DNA of 64,000 nucleotides from DASSFG01 sp035547915. Its GTDB lineage: Bacteria; Planctomycetota; Planctomycetia; Pirellulales; JAICIG01. Within the stretch, counting starts at the first letter, position 1. Every line of letters starts with the position of its first letter. The stretch is taken from the NCBI GenBank assembly GCA_035547915.1, contig DASZTS010000023.1:62001-126000 (forward strand), in the 5' to 3' direction. Shown here piece by piece: positions 16,119-25,667 of the stretch. A program made the translations under genes and the position numbers. The notes below the pieces were generated by a model that saw only the letters and a list, made by a program, of their open reading frames with translations, searched no databases and was not told where the DNA came from.

Positions 16119-17292
16119 TCGGCAGCACCGAGGTCTGCACCGGTCCTCCGGTCACGTGCACCTCGCGCGAGGCGTCGACGAAAACATTCACTTCGCTGCG
16201 GACGCCGAACTCGGGCAGATAGATTCCCGGTTCGATCGAGAAACAGGTCCGTGGCATCACGCGCCGTTCGTCGTGGGTTTCCAGATCGTCCATGTTGGCG
16301 CCGTTGCCGTGCGTCTCGCGCCCGATGCTGTGCCCGGTGCGATGCACAAAGTTCGCTCCGTAGCCGGCCTCGTCGATCACCTGCCGGGCCGCCCGATCAA
16401 CCTGCCAGCCCGAGAGGGGCGTGCCCTTGGCAAAGGCTTCCTTGACGCAGTCGATGGCCGCATCTCTCGCGCGCGCCACGATCTGGAAGATATCTTCGTA
16501 CTTGGCCGGTACCGTATGGCCGATGAAGCCGACGCGCGTCAGATCGCTGTACACGGCATCGGGCTGAACGAGCTTCCCCCAGAGGTCGATGAGCACGAAG
16601 TCGCCGTCACGGATCAACCCTTCGTCGCCGGGCCGCGGCTCGTAATGGGGATCGCCGCTGTGGGGGCCGACGCCGACGATCGGCGGATGGTCGGTTATCA
16701 ACCCCGACTGGTGGAAGAAATCGAGAATCGCACGTTGCACGTCCAACTCGTGCGTCGAACCGCCACCGCTCACCTTGTCGGCGATGTAGCGCCAGGCGTG
16801 ATCGTAGGCCGCCGTCGTCCGTTCGGCAGCCGCCAGGTGCATGCGCCACTGTTCCTCGCTCCAGGCCGCCTCGAATGCCTGCACCAGGTCGCCCGACGAG
16901 ACCACTTCGACTCCTTGCGCGCGCACGGCTTCGATCGTGCCGGCGTCGACTCGCGAGACATATGGAATGGCATTCTTCGGTGAGTATTCCATGGCCACGC
17001 GTTTCATACCGCCGACGAGTCGTTTCAGACCTGCGTCCAGATCCTGCCAGCGCGCATAGACGTGCTTTTCGCCGGGAAGGTGATCGAGCGTGCCCGACTC
17101 GATGCGATGCACGAGCTTTCGTGGTTCGCCGCGGGCCGGCACCCAATAGAAGAATCGACGCGTCGTCACCGCGTCGTCGCGAATATGCAGAATCCGCCGT
17201 GCCAGTACGTTACTATTGCGAAAATCGTAGAACAGCCAGCCATCGAGGTTCGCCTCGACGAGTTCCGCTTGAATCGCCGCCAAATCTAGCAT
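16090..17292 (-). CDS. M24-family metallopeptidase (Xaa-Pro aminopeptidase-like)
   Basis: The 400-residue protein has an N-terminal creatinase-like domain (about 1-150, starting LDGWLFYDFRNSN) and a pita-bread catalytic domain. Metal-ligand segments visible are FVLIDLWGK with a downstream DLTR, HRTGHSIGRETHG and CFSIEPGIY. AGGAG sits 7 bases before the ATG at 17292. These enzymes remove N-terminal residues before proline or split X-Pro dipeptides using two metal ions. The stop lies 29 bases inside the end of the convergent debranching gene. Confidence 0.9.
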   Translation of the reverse strand: MLDLAAIQAELVEANLDGWLFYDFRNSNVLARRILHIRDDAVTTRRFFYWVPARGEPRKLVHRIESGTLDHLPGEKHVYARWQDLDAGLKRLVGGMKRVAMEYSPKNAIPYVSRVDAGTIEAVRAQGVEVVSSGDLVQAFEAAWSEEQWRMHLAAAERTTAAYDHAWRYIADKVSGGGSTHELDVQRAILDFFHQSGLITDHPPIVGVGPHSGDPHYEPRPGDEGLIRDGDFVLIDLWGKLVQPDAVYSDLTRVGFIGHTVPAKYEDIFQIVARARDAAIDCVKEAFAKGTPLSGWQVDRAARQVIDEAGYGANFVHRTGHSIGRETHGNGANMDDLETHDERRVMPRTCFSIEPGIYLPEFGVRSEVNVFVDASREVHVTGGPVQTSVLPIMNLVRRPS

Positions 17293-17430
17293 TGGTCGTC
17301 TCCTGGAGATGGTTAGCATAGTAGCAGTGGGAATCGGGGCATGGCCAGTGGTCGCCTTGCCGTGCGCACTGGTGCCGGTTCTCGTTCCGACCCGACGAAT
17401 TCCGAAACACCGTGAACCTGCGAGGCTTTC

Positions 17431-18075
17431 ATGTCCGGCGATCGGTCGGCTACGGCGCTGATTCTGGTCGACCTGCAAAACGACTTTTTGCCCGGCGGCG
17501 CGCTACCCGTTAAGGACGGTGACGCCGTCGTACCGGTTGCCAACCGGTTGCAATCGTGTTTCCCTCTTGTCGTGGCGACGCGGGATTGGCATCCGGCGAA
17601 CCATGTGAGTTTCGCCGAGAACCATCCCGGCAAGCACGTCGGCGACACGATCGAAGTGGGCGGGCGACCGCAACGATTGTGGCCGGTGCATTGCGTCGTA
17701 AACAGCTTCGGTGCCGCCTTCCCCACCGGCCTGGACACGGCCCGGGTCGCTGAGGTTGTGCACAAGGGAATCGACCCGCATGTCGATAGCTACAGCGGGT
17801 TCTTCGACAACGATCACGTTAACAGCACCCACCTGGCCGACTACCTAAAACAGCACCACGTCAGCACGATCTATTTGGCCGGACTGGCGACCGATTATTG
17901 CGTCAAGGCGACGGCCCTGGATGGCTTGAGTTTGGGTTTCAAGGTCGCGCTCATCGCCGACGCCTGCCGAGGGATAGACCTCTCGCACGGCGACGTCGCG
18001 AGGTCTATCGAGGAAATGCGCGCGGCCGGGGCCAAAATCGTCCAGCGCGATGACGTGCTGGCCGGACGGGCTTGA
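17431..18075 (+). CDS. pncA: nicotinamidase / pyrazinamidase
   Basis: PncA converts nicotinamide to nicotinic acid in NAD salvage. The 214-residue protein has the complete catalytic triad in family context: Asp14 in LILVDLQNDF, Lys112 in VVHKGIDP, and Cys157 in LATDYCVKAT. The metal site DWHPANHVSF and the PVHCVVNSFGA segment are also present. The length matches typical PncA. The divergent start faces the M24 peptidase with about 138 bases between. It appears to be a single-gene unit or to lead into the next membrane-protein gene, 88 bases downstream. Confidence 0.95.
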   Translation: MSGDRSATALILVDLQNDFLPGGALPVKDGDAVVPVANRLQSCFPLVVATRDWHPANHVSFAENHPGKHVGDTIEVGGRPQRLWPVHCVVNSFGAAFPTGLDTARVAEVVHKGIDPHVDSYSGFFDNDHVNSTHLADYLKQHHVSTIYLAGLATDYCVKATALDGLSLGFKVALIADACRGIDLSHGDVARSIEEMRAAGAKIVQRDDVLAGRA

Positions 18076-18163
18076 AAGCCGGGAGACATGCACCGCTCTT
18101 GATCCGTGATCGGGGCTGGCAGTATGCTTCGCGCCTCGTTCCAACCACGGAGGGTCGGCGCCG

Positions 18164-19564
18164 ATGCGTCATTCCACGATTTCGGTCGGCGGGGCCGGTA
18201 CGGTCCGACGATCATCGGCAGCCCGGCGGCCCCTCGAATGGTGCCGCGGCCACGCGACCTGGCTGGTTGCGGTAGTTTTCTTCACCGCGATGTATTGGCC
18301 GTTCATGCGCAAGGGCGAGGACGGCGAATGGCGTAAATGCTTCCTCCGCGCCGCCCAACGTTTGCAATCGGGCCAGATCATCCATCGACTCTATGAGCCG
18401 AACACGTACGCTTATCCGCCGGCGATGGCCATGTTTGCCGTGCCGCTGGCAGGCATTCCCTTTCGCTGGTCGCTCACCGCCTGGTACGCCGTGAATGTGG
18501 TAGCGATGGCAACGGCGGTGGTCTATTCCTGGCGACTCATCGGCGGTCCTGCGCTCGCCGATCTTGCCCGCTCCTGGTCGCACGTCTTCTGGCTCGGCTT
18601 GTTCCTCGGGAGCCGCTTTTTGGTGGCGCCGCTGGAGAACCAGCAATTCGACGTCGTGATCACGGCCTGTCTGTTGGCCGGATGTATGGCGTTGTCGCGC
18701 GGAAAGGATACGGCGGCCGCACTCTGGCTCGGAACCGCCACCGCCATGAAATGCACGCCCCTGCTCTTCGCGCCGTATCTCATCTGGCGGCGCAAGATCG
18801 GTGCTGCCGCGCTGCTCGTGCTCGTTGCCGTGGCTCTCAATCGCCTCCCCGACTTTCTCTGGCCGAAGGTCGATGGCGGTTCGTACCTCGCCGACTGGGT
18901 GGGTACCTTTCTCGTCAAGGTCGGCCGCTCGGCTCCCGGAGTCTGGGAGAGCGACCTGATCTTGAACCAGTCCCTTTCCGGACTTCTCAATCGCCTCGTC
19001 CAAGCGGGCCTTCCATTGACCACGAGCGACCTTCCGTCGGCTCTGACGCGTCTCTCGCCGGAAACGTCGCTGGCCATCCGGCTGCTCACGTACGGATTCA
19101 GCATCGCCCTGGTGGGAATGACGGCGTGGAGCTTTGGCGCACCCGCTGCGATGGTGGATGTGGATCAGGGCAACAGGGCGAACGGGTGGTCGAGTATTCG
19201 AACGGCCATCGAAGCGTCGGCCGTGGTCTGCTTGATGCTGCTGCTGAGCCCGATGTCGAGCAAGGCGCATTACGTCGTGCTCGTGTTGCCTTGCATGCTG
19301 CTGGCTCGCGCCGTGGTCGAGAAGCATCTTCGTGGGATGGCGTGGGTGCCGCTTCTTTTGCTGTTCGGGCCGCTGACGGCCAAAGGAATCACCGGAAAGG
19401 CGCTCGGTGATTTGCTGCTCGCCTGGGGCCTTCCCACGTGGTTTACCATCGTCGCGCTGGTCGCCGTGTGGCGCTTGTTGGCCATGCTGAAGAGCCCCCC
19501 GCGCCAGCCGCTTTACAGTGCCCTGCCGAGCCTGCATACTACCTCGCTGCACGTTGGGCGATAG
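18164..19564 (+). CDS. GT87/DUF2029-type polytopic membrane protein
   Basis: The 466-residue protein shows about nine to ten hydrophobic segments. An acidic, aromatic loop after the first segment (YEPNTYAYPPAMAMFAVPL) is typical of the DUF2029/GT87 family of polyprenol-phosphate-sugar-dependent glycosyltransferases. GGAGG lies about 10 bases before the ATG. Members add mannose or related sugars outside the membrane. Donor and acceptor are unknown. It is followed after 26 bases by a sugar isomerase-like gene, so the two are probably co-transcribed. Confidence 0.75.
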   Translation: MRHSTISVGGAGTVRRSSAARRPLEWCRGHATWLVAVVFFTAMYWPFMRKGEDGEWRKCFLRAAQRLQSGQIIHRLYEPNTYAYPPAMAMFAVPLAGIPFRWSLTAWYAVNVVAMATAVVYSWRLIGGPALADLARSWSHVFWLGLFLGSRFLVAPLENQQFDVVITACLLAGCMALSRGKDTAAALWLGTATAMKCTPLLFAPYLIWRRKIGAAALLVLVAVALNRLPDFLWPKVDGGSYLADWVGTFLVKVGRSAPGVWESDLILNQSLSGLLNRLVQAGLPLTTSDLPSALTRLSPETSLAIRLLTYGFSIALVGMTAWSFGAPAAMVDVDQGNRANGWSSIRTAIEASAVVCLMLLLSPMSSKAHYVVLVLPCMLLARAVVEKHLRGMAWVPLLLLFGPLTAKGITGKALGDLLLAWGLPTWFTIVALVAVWRLLAMLKSPPRQPLYSALPSLHTTSLHVGR

Positions 19565-19590
19565 CCTCACGACCCAGGGAGCGGACACGG

Positions 19591-20406
19591 ATGGCGCAAC
19601 TTTCGATGAACGAAATGACGACCTATCGTTGGTCGTTCGAAGAGGATGTCGCTCAGTATGCGGCGGTGGGCATTCCGGGAATCGGCGTCTGGCGGCAGAA
19701 ACTGGCCGATTTCGGCGAAGAGAAGGGGATCGAGCTCTTGGCCGAGAGCGGTCTGCGTGTCTCGAACCTGCTCTGGGCCGGCGGCTTTACCGGTAGCGAC
19801 GGGCGCACGCAGCGTGAGAGCATCAGCGATGCTCTGGAAGCGATTCGCCTTGCTGCCGATATGCAGGCCGGTTGCCTGGTGGTCTACAGTGGCGGTCGCG
19901 CCGGTCATACACACAACCATGCCCGGCGGTTGGTGAAAGAAGCACTCGCCGAGATTCTTCCCGCCGCGGCCGAACACTCGGTGACGTTGGCGATCGAGCC
20001 GATGCACCTGGGGTGCGCGGCCGAATGGACGTTTCTCACCAGCATCGACGATGCCTTGACGCTTATCGACGCTTGCGGCAGTCCCTGGTTGAAGCTGGCC
20101 TTCGATACCTATCAATTCGGGCAACAAGAGGGAATCCTCGACCTGCTCTCAACCCTCGCCGAACGGATCGCGGTGGTGCACCTGGGCGACTGCAAAGCAC
20201 CGCCCTGTCCGGAGCAGAACCGTTCGCGCCTCGGCGACGGAAAGATCCCGCTCAAGGAGATCTTCGCGACCCTGACGTCGGCGGGTTACGACGGGTATTA
20301 CGACGTCGAGCTGATGGGAGAGGAAATCGAGATCGCCGACTATCGCGACTTGCTGGCGCAGTCCAAGAGCGCCTTCGCCCGCCTGGCCGAATGCGCGACC
20401 GCCTGA
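19591..20406 (+). CDS. sugar phosphate isomerase/epimerase (AP endonuclease 2-type TIM barrel)
   Basis: The 271-residue protein has the xylose-isomerase-like TIM-barrel pattern: VYSGGRAGH, LAIEPMH with the metal-binding Glu, LKLAFDTYQF, VVHLGDCK, and YYDVELMGEE at the C-terminus. These match the metal-dependent sugar isomerase/epimerase superfamily. GGGAG precedes the ATG at 19591. Planctomycetes encode many paralogues next to oxidoreductases; the exact sugar is not predictable. Confidence 0.85.
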   Translation: MAQLSMNEMTTYRWSFEEDVAQYAAVGIPGIGVWRQKLADFGEEKGIELLAESGLRVSNLLWAGGFTGSDGRTQRESISDALEAIRLAADMQAGCLVVYSGGRAGHTHNHARRLVKEALAEILPAAAEHSVTLAIEPMHLGCAAEWTFLTSIDDALTLIDACGSPWLKLAFDTYQFGQQEGILDLLSTLAERIAVVHLGDCKAPPCPEQNRSRLGDGKIPLKEIFATLTSAGYDGYYDVELMGEEIEIADYRDLLAQSKSAFARLAECATA

Positions 20407-20735
20407 AAAGGCGCTTGTGGCAAGCGAACGCTACCGGTCTGGCTGACCGATACAATGAGCTAAGCGGCGATGCCGAAATAGTCCTGCTAGAGGGGCTGCG
20501 AACGGGCCACCTCGCGCGGTCACGACGGCCCGGAACTCTACAACTCGGCTAGGCTGATCGAGTTCCTACTGGCCGAATGAATGGCCACGCTCCACCGCAG
20601 AATTCCCAGCCACTTCTCAGGCCGCGCAAGCGGGAGGTTGGGTGCTGCTTGACTGTCATCTGGGGAACAGGTAGGGTTGGCTGGAGTGGTGCGTAGTAGG
20701 TATTGTCACGTCACGGCATATATAGGACCGATTCC
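20407..20735. other. intergenic region, 329 bases
   Basis: Just after the isomerase stop is a perfect six-pair hairpin CGCTTG-TGG-CAAGCG (20412-20426), without a T-run, which may help 3'-end formation. The remainder shows no protein-like frame or recognisable promoter. Confidence 0.35.
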
Positions 20736-21464
20736 ATGAGTTACGCGGACAATCCGTATCGTTCTCATTCCTTCGAAATCGCCGCCTATGCCGAGCCCAA
20801 CGAACGGACCGCCTTCATTCGCAAGACGTACTTGCATTTGGCGGGCGCCGTCTTTGCGTTTGCCGGATTGGAGGCGGTGCTCCTGAATGTTCCCGGCCTG
20901 TCCGAACGATTCATGTCGTTGCTGGCTGCCTCGCGCTACAGTTGGCTCGTGGTAGTCGGCGGGTTCGTGCTCGTCTCGTACGTGGCCGATAACTGGGCCC
21001 GCTCGTCCACCTCGCCAGGGATGCAGTACCTGGGTTTGGGGCTGTACGTCGTGGCCGAGGCGTTCATTTTCCTGCCGCTGCTCTACATCGCTGCCAACTT
21101 TTACGATCCGCAGGTCATACCGACGGCCGGCGCCGCAACGATGGTCGTTTTCACCGGGCTGACCGGTATCGTCTTCCTCACCGGCGCGGACTTTTCGTTC
21201 CTGCGCACCGCGCTCTGGTTGGGCGGCCTGGTTGCGTTCGGCTGCGTCGCCGCCGCCGCCATCTTCCCGCAGTTCGCCCTGGGCATCGTGTTCTGTTTCG
21301 CCATGGTCGGGCTGGCCAGCGGGTACATCTTGTATGACACATCGAACGTGCTGCACCACTATCGCATCGGACAGCACGTGGCGGCTTCGCTTGCGTTGTT
21401 CGCCTCGGTCGCCCTTCTGTTCTGGTACATCCTGCGGATCGTCATGCAGTTCTCGCGTCGTTAA
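20736..21464 (+). CDS. Bax inhibitor-1/YccA-family membrane protein
   Basis: The 242-residue protein has a soluble N-terminus of about 35 residues with RTAFIRKTYLHLAG, the family entry helix. About seven membrane helices follow, ending in YDTSNVLHHY and a last helix (LFASVALLFWYILRIVMQF), the typical BI-1/YccA layout. The ATG at 20736 matches the family N-terminus. Homologues behave as pH-sensitive calcium leaks or interact with the FtsH protease; the role in planctomycetes is unknown. Confidence 0.9.
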   Translation: MSYADNPYRSHSFEIAAYAEPNERTAFIRKTYLHLAGAVFAFAGLEAVLLNVPGLSERFMSLLAASRYSWLVVVGGFVLVSYVADNWARSSTSPGMQYLGLGLYVVAEAFIFLPLLYIAANFYDPQVIPTAGAATMVVFTGLTGIVFLTGADFSFLRTALWLGGLVAFGCVAAAAIFPQFALGIVFCFAMVGLASGYILYDTSNVLHHYRIGQHVAASLALFASVALLFWYILRIVMQFSRR

Positions 21465-21541
21465 GAGCCTATCGGGGAACCGATGTTGCGACAGGAACGG
21501 TTCGACTCGCCAGCAGGTTTTCGGATCGGCTCTAAAACGAT

Positions 21542-21943
21542 ATGGACGACGGAGCGGATTACGATCCACGCTACCTCGAAGGAGTCGAGCACTTCAATAA
21601 GTGCGATTTCTTCGAGAGTCACGAACTGTGGGAAGAGATGTGGGCCGATGAATCGGGTCCCTCACGTAAGTTCCTCCAGGGGCTGATCCAGGCAGCCGTG
21701 GCATTGCACCACTTCGGCAACGGCAATATCCGCGGTGCGAAGAAACTGTATTACGGTTCGCGCGGATACTTGGAGCACTACCGGCCGTGCCACATGGGGC
21801 TCGACCTGGAAAAATTCTTGGGCCAGATGGACGTTTGCTTCGCCGACGTGGTGGCAAGCCTGGATGAGTTTCCGCACATCGAGATCGTGCCCGAGCGAAT
21901 CCCCGAGATTCATCTCGATCCGCCACCTGCGCCCGTGCCGTGA
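21542..21943 (+). CDS. DUF309 family protein
   Basis: The 133-residue protein has the DUF309 signature: HFNKCDFFESHELWEEMW near the N-terminus, then FLQGLIQAAVALHHF and a helical hairpin. The histidine and glutamate positions are conserved and suggest a metal-binding helical bundle. Biochemical function is not established for the family. It lies 44 bases before the LON-domain gene on the same strand, probably in one operon. Confidence 0.85.
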   Translation: MDDGADYDPRYLEGVEHFNKCDFFESHELWEEMWADESGPSRKFLQGLIQAAVALHHFGNGNIRGAKKLYYGSRGYLEHYRPCHMGLDLEKFLGQMDVCFADVVASLDEFPHIEIVPERIPEIHLDPPPAPVP

Positions 21944-21987
21944 AAACGCGGAGATCGGCACTTCCGTAAAACGCCGGCCGGTTGCCG

Positions 21988-22686
21988 ATGGGACCGATTG
22001 ACGACATAGCGTTCTCTGCCGCCGAATTCTCTGGCCGAGCGAGGCTCTTTCCCCTGCCAAACCTGGTGATGTTTCCGCACGTGTTGCAGCCGTTGCACGT
22101 GTTCGAGCCCCGTTACCGCGACATGGTCGAAGAGGCTCTGGCTGGCGACCGGCTGATTACGATGGCCATTCTCGCGCCGGGCTGGGAGGCCGATTACGAA
22201 GGCAGGCCGCCACTCTTGCCCATCGCCTGTCTCGGCCGCATCGCCTCGCACCAGCGATTGGAAGACGGGCGGTTCAACTTGTTGCTGGCCGGTTTGCGGA
22301 GGGTGCGCCTGTTGCGCGAGCTCCCTCCCGACAAATTGTTTCGCGAAGCCGAGGTCGAGATTCTCGACGATCTTTACGGCGCACTGGGCGGCGGCCGGCG
22401 CCCCATCTTGCAGCGCCGGCTGGTCGAAGTCTTTCGCGAGCAGACGCCGAACCTGAAACAGCTCCACGAACAGCTAGATCAGATCATGGAGAGCGAGGTT
22501 CCGCTCGGCATGCTGACCGACATCCTCGCCTTCACCCTCAAGCTGACAACGCCGGTCAAGGAGCAGTTGCTCGCCGAGACCGATGTCGATCGGCGGGCCG
22601 AGAGATTGCTGGAAACACTACAAGCCGGTGGCACCGCAACGGAAACACCCGCCGCCAAATTCCCACCCGACTTCAGCGCAAACTGA
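21988..22686 (+). CDS. LON peptidase substrate-binding domain protein
   Basis: The 232-residue protein corresponds to the N-terminal substrate-recognition domain of Lon alone (LFPLPNLVMFPHVLQPLHVFEPRYRDM, quoted in parts: LFPLPNLVMFPHV and FEPRYRDM). It has no AAA+ or Ser-Lys protease domain. Such free-standing proteins are common in bacteria, and their function is unclear, perhaps adaptor-like. The ATG at 21988 is used rather than the TTG two codons upstream. Both lack a clear Shine-Dalgarno, which fits coupling to DUF309 upstream. Confidence 0.88.
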   Translation: MGPIDDIAFSAAEFSGRARLFPLPNLVMFPHVLQPLHVFEPRYRDMVEEALAGDRLITMAILAPGWEADYEGRPPLLPIACLGRIASHQRLEDGRFNLLLAGLRRVRLLRELPPDKLFREAEVEILDDLYGALGGGRRPILQRRLVEVFREQTPNLKQLHEQLDQIMESEVPLGMLTDILAFTLKLTTPVKEQLLAETDVDRRAERLLETLQAGGTATETPAAKFPPDFSAN

Positions 22687-22751
22687 CGGGTTTAGCCCGG
22701 CGGCCGAAAGCCTTACACTTGGCGGTTTGGACTTTCGACACGGGATTCTCT

Positions 22752-25529
22752 ATGGCCTACGCCGAACTTGCCATCCTGCTTCCCTGCCATAGCCTCGAAG
22801 ACTTCCCCGTCTATCAGGAGGGACCCGAGGCCGAGGGCTTGCTCGCGGCCTGGTCGGCCTTGTGGCACCCGGCGCTGCTCGCGGCGGCCGGACGGCTGCC
22901 GACCTGGTATCGGGCCGACAGCCCGCCCGAGGACGTCGCCGACCGCCTATTCATCGTGCCGGCGGCCAGCGATGCGTTGCTCGTGGCCGGTTGGACCAGC
23001 CGTGCCCAAGAGGAACGGGCGTGTGTGATACGCAAGACTCGCGATCGAAACGAGATTGTGGCCGCTGCCCTGGCAAAACTACCCAGCGTTCCCTCGGTCG
23101 AGCCCGCGCTGGCGGCCGACTTCTTGGCGCTCGGCGTCTGTTACCTGCTGGTCGAATTGCTCACGCGGCAGATGCGCTACATGAGCAACATCGACGAAAT
23201 CCACCTACGCAACCAAGCCTTGGCGGCCGCCACGGCGGCGTGCGAAGACCGCCCGGAGGAGGCGCGCGAAAAACTTCGTCGCTGTTTTGAGGTACTCACG
23301 GAGGCCCGCGAACGCTTCTATCCGGTCGAAGCCTATCTGGTCGACCTCGTGCTCACCGCCCCGACGACGCTCGGAGCTGGCTTATGCGCCGAACTGCAAG
23401 AGCCCGTGCCCAAGAGTCTGCTCATTTCCGGCGAGCTTATCGAGCGGCTCGCCGAGCAACAGCCCGAAACACTCGTGGCGCTGCGCGAAGCACTCGGTCA
23501 GAAACGGGTCTCCCTGGTTGGCGGAGACTACGTCGAAGACGAGCTTCCGCTGTTGCCGATCGAGTCGATCCGGCGTGAGATCGAACGGGGCCTGGCCGCC
23601 TATGACCGGGTGTTGCAGACGAAGCCCGTCATTTATGGCCGCCGCCGCTTCGGCCTATCGCCGCTCCTGCCGGCGATCTTGTCCTCAACCGGTTTTTCCG
23701 GGGCATTGCACTTCACGTTGGACGAAGGGCACTTTCCGCCCAGCGGCCAGAGCAAGACCCGCTGGGAGGGGCTCGACGCCAGTACGGTCGATGCGCTGGG
23801 CCGATTGCCGCTCGACGCGGCCAAGCCCGAAAGCGTTCTCAGCTACTCGCGCAAGATGGGCGAGACGATGGACTCGGACCACGTGGCGACCTTGATCTTC
23901 GCCCATTGGCCGGGCCAGACGAATCCTTACTTCGCCGACCTGCGGCGCATGGCCGCCTATGCACCGGCGCTGGGCACGTTCATCACCCTCGACGACTACT
24001 TTCAGAAGACGGAACGTCCGGGCGAACTGACGAAATTTCGCGCGGATCAGTATCGCGCTCCCTATCTGCGGCAATCCATCATCCGCGAAGAGCCGAATCC
24101 CCTGTCGCACGTCGTCGACCGTCACGTCAATCGCCAACGGGCCGAAGCCGCACATGCTATGGCGGCGCTCGCGAGCATGCTGAGCGGTACACGCGTGGCA
24201 ACGGACGTCGACCTGCCCGCCGACCATCAGCCATTGCCCGACACGTCGGTTAGCCGAACTGCGACTGCCCTCGCCGGGAAACTCGCTGGCAAGGGCACGG
24301 CGACCGGCCATCTCGTGTTGAATCCATTCAGCTTTTCCAACCGAGAGTTGATCTCCGTTCCGGGCGATTCGCTACCGTCTGCCGGCGGAGCGGTGATCGC
24401 CGCGCAATCGGCCGCGGGTACGGCACAGGTGGTTGTCGAGATGCCGCCCATGGGCTTCGTGTGGCTCGATCCCACACCGCCCTCCCCTGCCCCGCCAGCG
24501 GCCAAGCGAAAAGCAAAGAGCAACGAGAAGGAGTATGCCATCAACAATGAACTGGTGCAGGTTGTCGTCAGCCGCGAGACGGGGGGAATTCGCTCGCTGT
24601 ACGACGCCGGTCAGCGCGGCAATCTCCTGTCGCAGCAACTGGCCTTCCGCCTGCCGCCGCCCAAGCCGAAGCCGGGCGACCTGTGGCGCGATCCCGACGC
24701 CGACACCGGCTATTCGACGATGCTCGCCGATCAGGTGGAGGTGACTGCGGCCGGTGCAGCCTACAACGAAATTACCAGCGTCGGCCGGCTCGTCGATCCC
24801 GAAGGGAAACGGATCGCTGGCTTTACTCAACGGATTGGCATCACCCGCGGGTCGCGAGTGGTGGTGATCGACGTCGAACTCGACGCCGAGTTGCTTCCGC
24901 GGGCGGACCCTTGGAACTCCTACTATGCCTGCCGGCTCGCCTGGGGCGACACGACGGCGGAGTTGCGGCGCAGCGTGGGGCTCGCATCGCAATTGACCGA
25001 CGCCCGCAATTTGGAGGCGCCTTACTTCGTCGAGATTCGCGCGCCGAAGGCGCATGCCACGCTCCTCACCGGCGGCTGGCCCTATCATCGCCGCGTGGGT
25101 GAACGCATGCTCGATACGCTGCTCGTGGTGCGGGGCGAAACCCGAAGGCGATTCCGCTTGGGCATCGGTGCGGGGCTGGCGCACCCGGCTGCGCACGCCC
25201 TGGCACTCCTCACCCCACCGACGGTCGTCGAATGCCCGGCGCCGCAAACGGCCTCGGGCTGGCTGTTCCACCTCGATGCGAAGAACGTCGTAGCCACGCA
25301 TTGGGACGCCATCGAAGAAGACGGTCGGATCGTCGGCTTCCGCGTGCGATTGGCCGAGACCGAGGGGCGGGCCGGCCGCGTCCACTTGCGTTGTTTCCGA
25401 CCACCCACTGCCGCGCGGCAGGTGGGGCTGGATGGCCAGACGGTCGGTCAGCTCACGATCGCAGCCGACGCTATCGGGATCGACCTTTCGGCCTACGAAT
25501 TGAGCGAAATAGAAGGCCGTTGGCAGTGA
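22752..25529 (+). CDS. GH38-like glycoside hydrolase-related protein
   Basis: The 925-residue protein has no signal peptide. Its first half resembles the catalytic barrel and helical domain of the GH38/GH57-like superfamily (HWPGQTNPYFADLRRMAAYA, ESIRREIERGLAAYD). From about residue 598, ELVQVVVSRETGGIRSLYD resembles the beta-sandwich start of GH38 alpha-mannosidase C-terminal domains. I could not identify the GH38 catalytic Asp with confidence, so activity and linkage stay open. The start at 22752 follows from the family-like strand AELAILLPCHSLED. Confidence 0.6.
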   Translation: MAYAELAILLPCHSLEDFPVYQEGPEAEGLLAAWSALWHPALLAAAGRLPTWYRADSPPEDVADRLFIVPAASDALLVAGWTSRAQEERACVIRKTRDRNEIVAAALAKLPSVPSVEPALAADFLALGVCYLLVELLTRQMRYMSNIDEIHLRNQALAAATAACEDRPEEAREKLRRCFEVLTEARERFYPVEAYLVDLVLTAPTTLGAGLCAELQEPVPKSLLISGELIERLAEQQPETLVALREALGQKRVSLVGGDYVEDELPLLPIESIRREIERGLAAYDRVLQTKPVIYGRRRFGLSPLLPAILSSTGFSGALHFTLDEGHFPPSGQSKTRWEGLDASTVDALGRLPLDAAKPESVLSYSRKMGETMDSDHVATLIFAHWPGQTNPYFADLRRMAAYAPALGTFITLDDYFQKTERPGELTKFRADQYRAPYLRQSIIREEPNPLSHVVDRHVNRQRAEAAHAMAALASMLSGTRVATDVDLPADHQPLPDTSVSRTATALAGKLAGKGTATGHLVLNPFSFSNRELISVPGDSLPSAGGAVIAAQSAAGTAQVVVEMPPMGFVWLDPTPPSPAPPAAKRKAKSNEKEYAINNELVQVVVSRETGGIRSLYDAGQRGNLLSQQLAFRLPPPKPKPGDLWRDPDADTGYSTMLADQVEVTAAGAAYNEITSVGRLVDPEGKRIAGFTQRIGITRGSRVVVIDVELDAELLPRADPWNSYYACRLAWGDTTAELRRSVGLASQLTDARNLEAPYFVEIRAPKAHATLLTGGWPYHRRVGERMLDTLLVVRGETRRRFRLGIGAGLAHPAAHALALLTPPTVVECPAPQTASGWLFHLDAKNVVATHWDAIEEDGRIVGFRVRLAETEGRAGRVHLRCFRPPTAARQVGLDGQTVGQLTIAADAIGIDLSAYELSEIEGRWQ

Positions 25530-25667
25530 ACGCAAGTTCGGGACCGGCACCCAAATCCATGCGGAGACGAAACATGACTAATTCCCGTCCGCCGCTTCCC
25601 CGGCCGTGCGCTAAGGAGTAGAATCGCTGTTTTCACCGCGGATCAACAAGTTGCGTCCAGGGAAGCC

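Noticed and set aside
18212..19588. 458-residue minus-strand open frame antisense to the GT87-like gene
   Set aside because: The sequence is Arg/His/Gln-rich without hydrophobic core or ribosome site, while the plus-strand frame has clear membrane helices.
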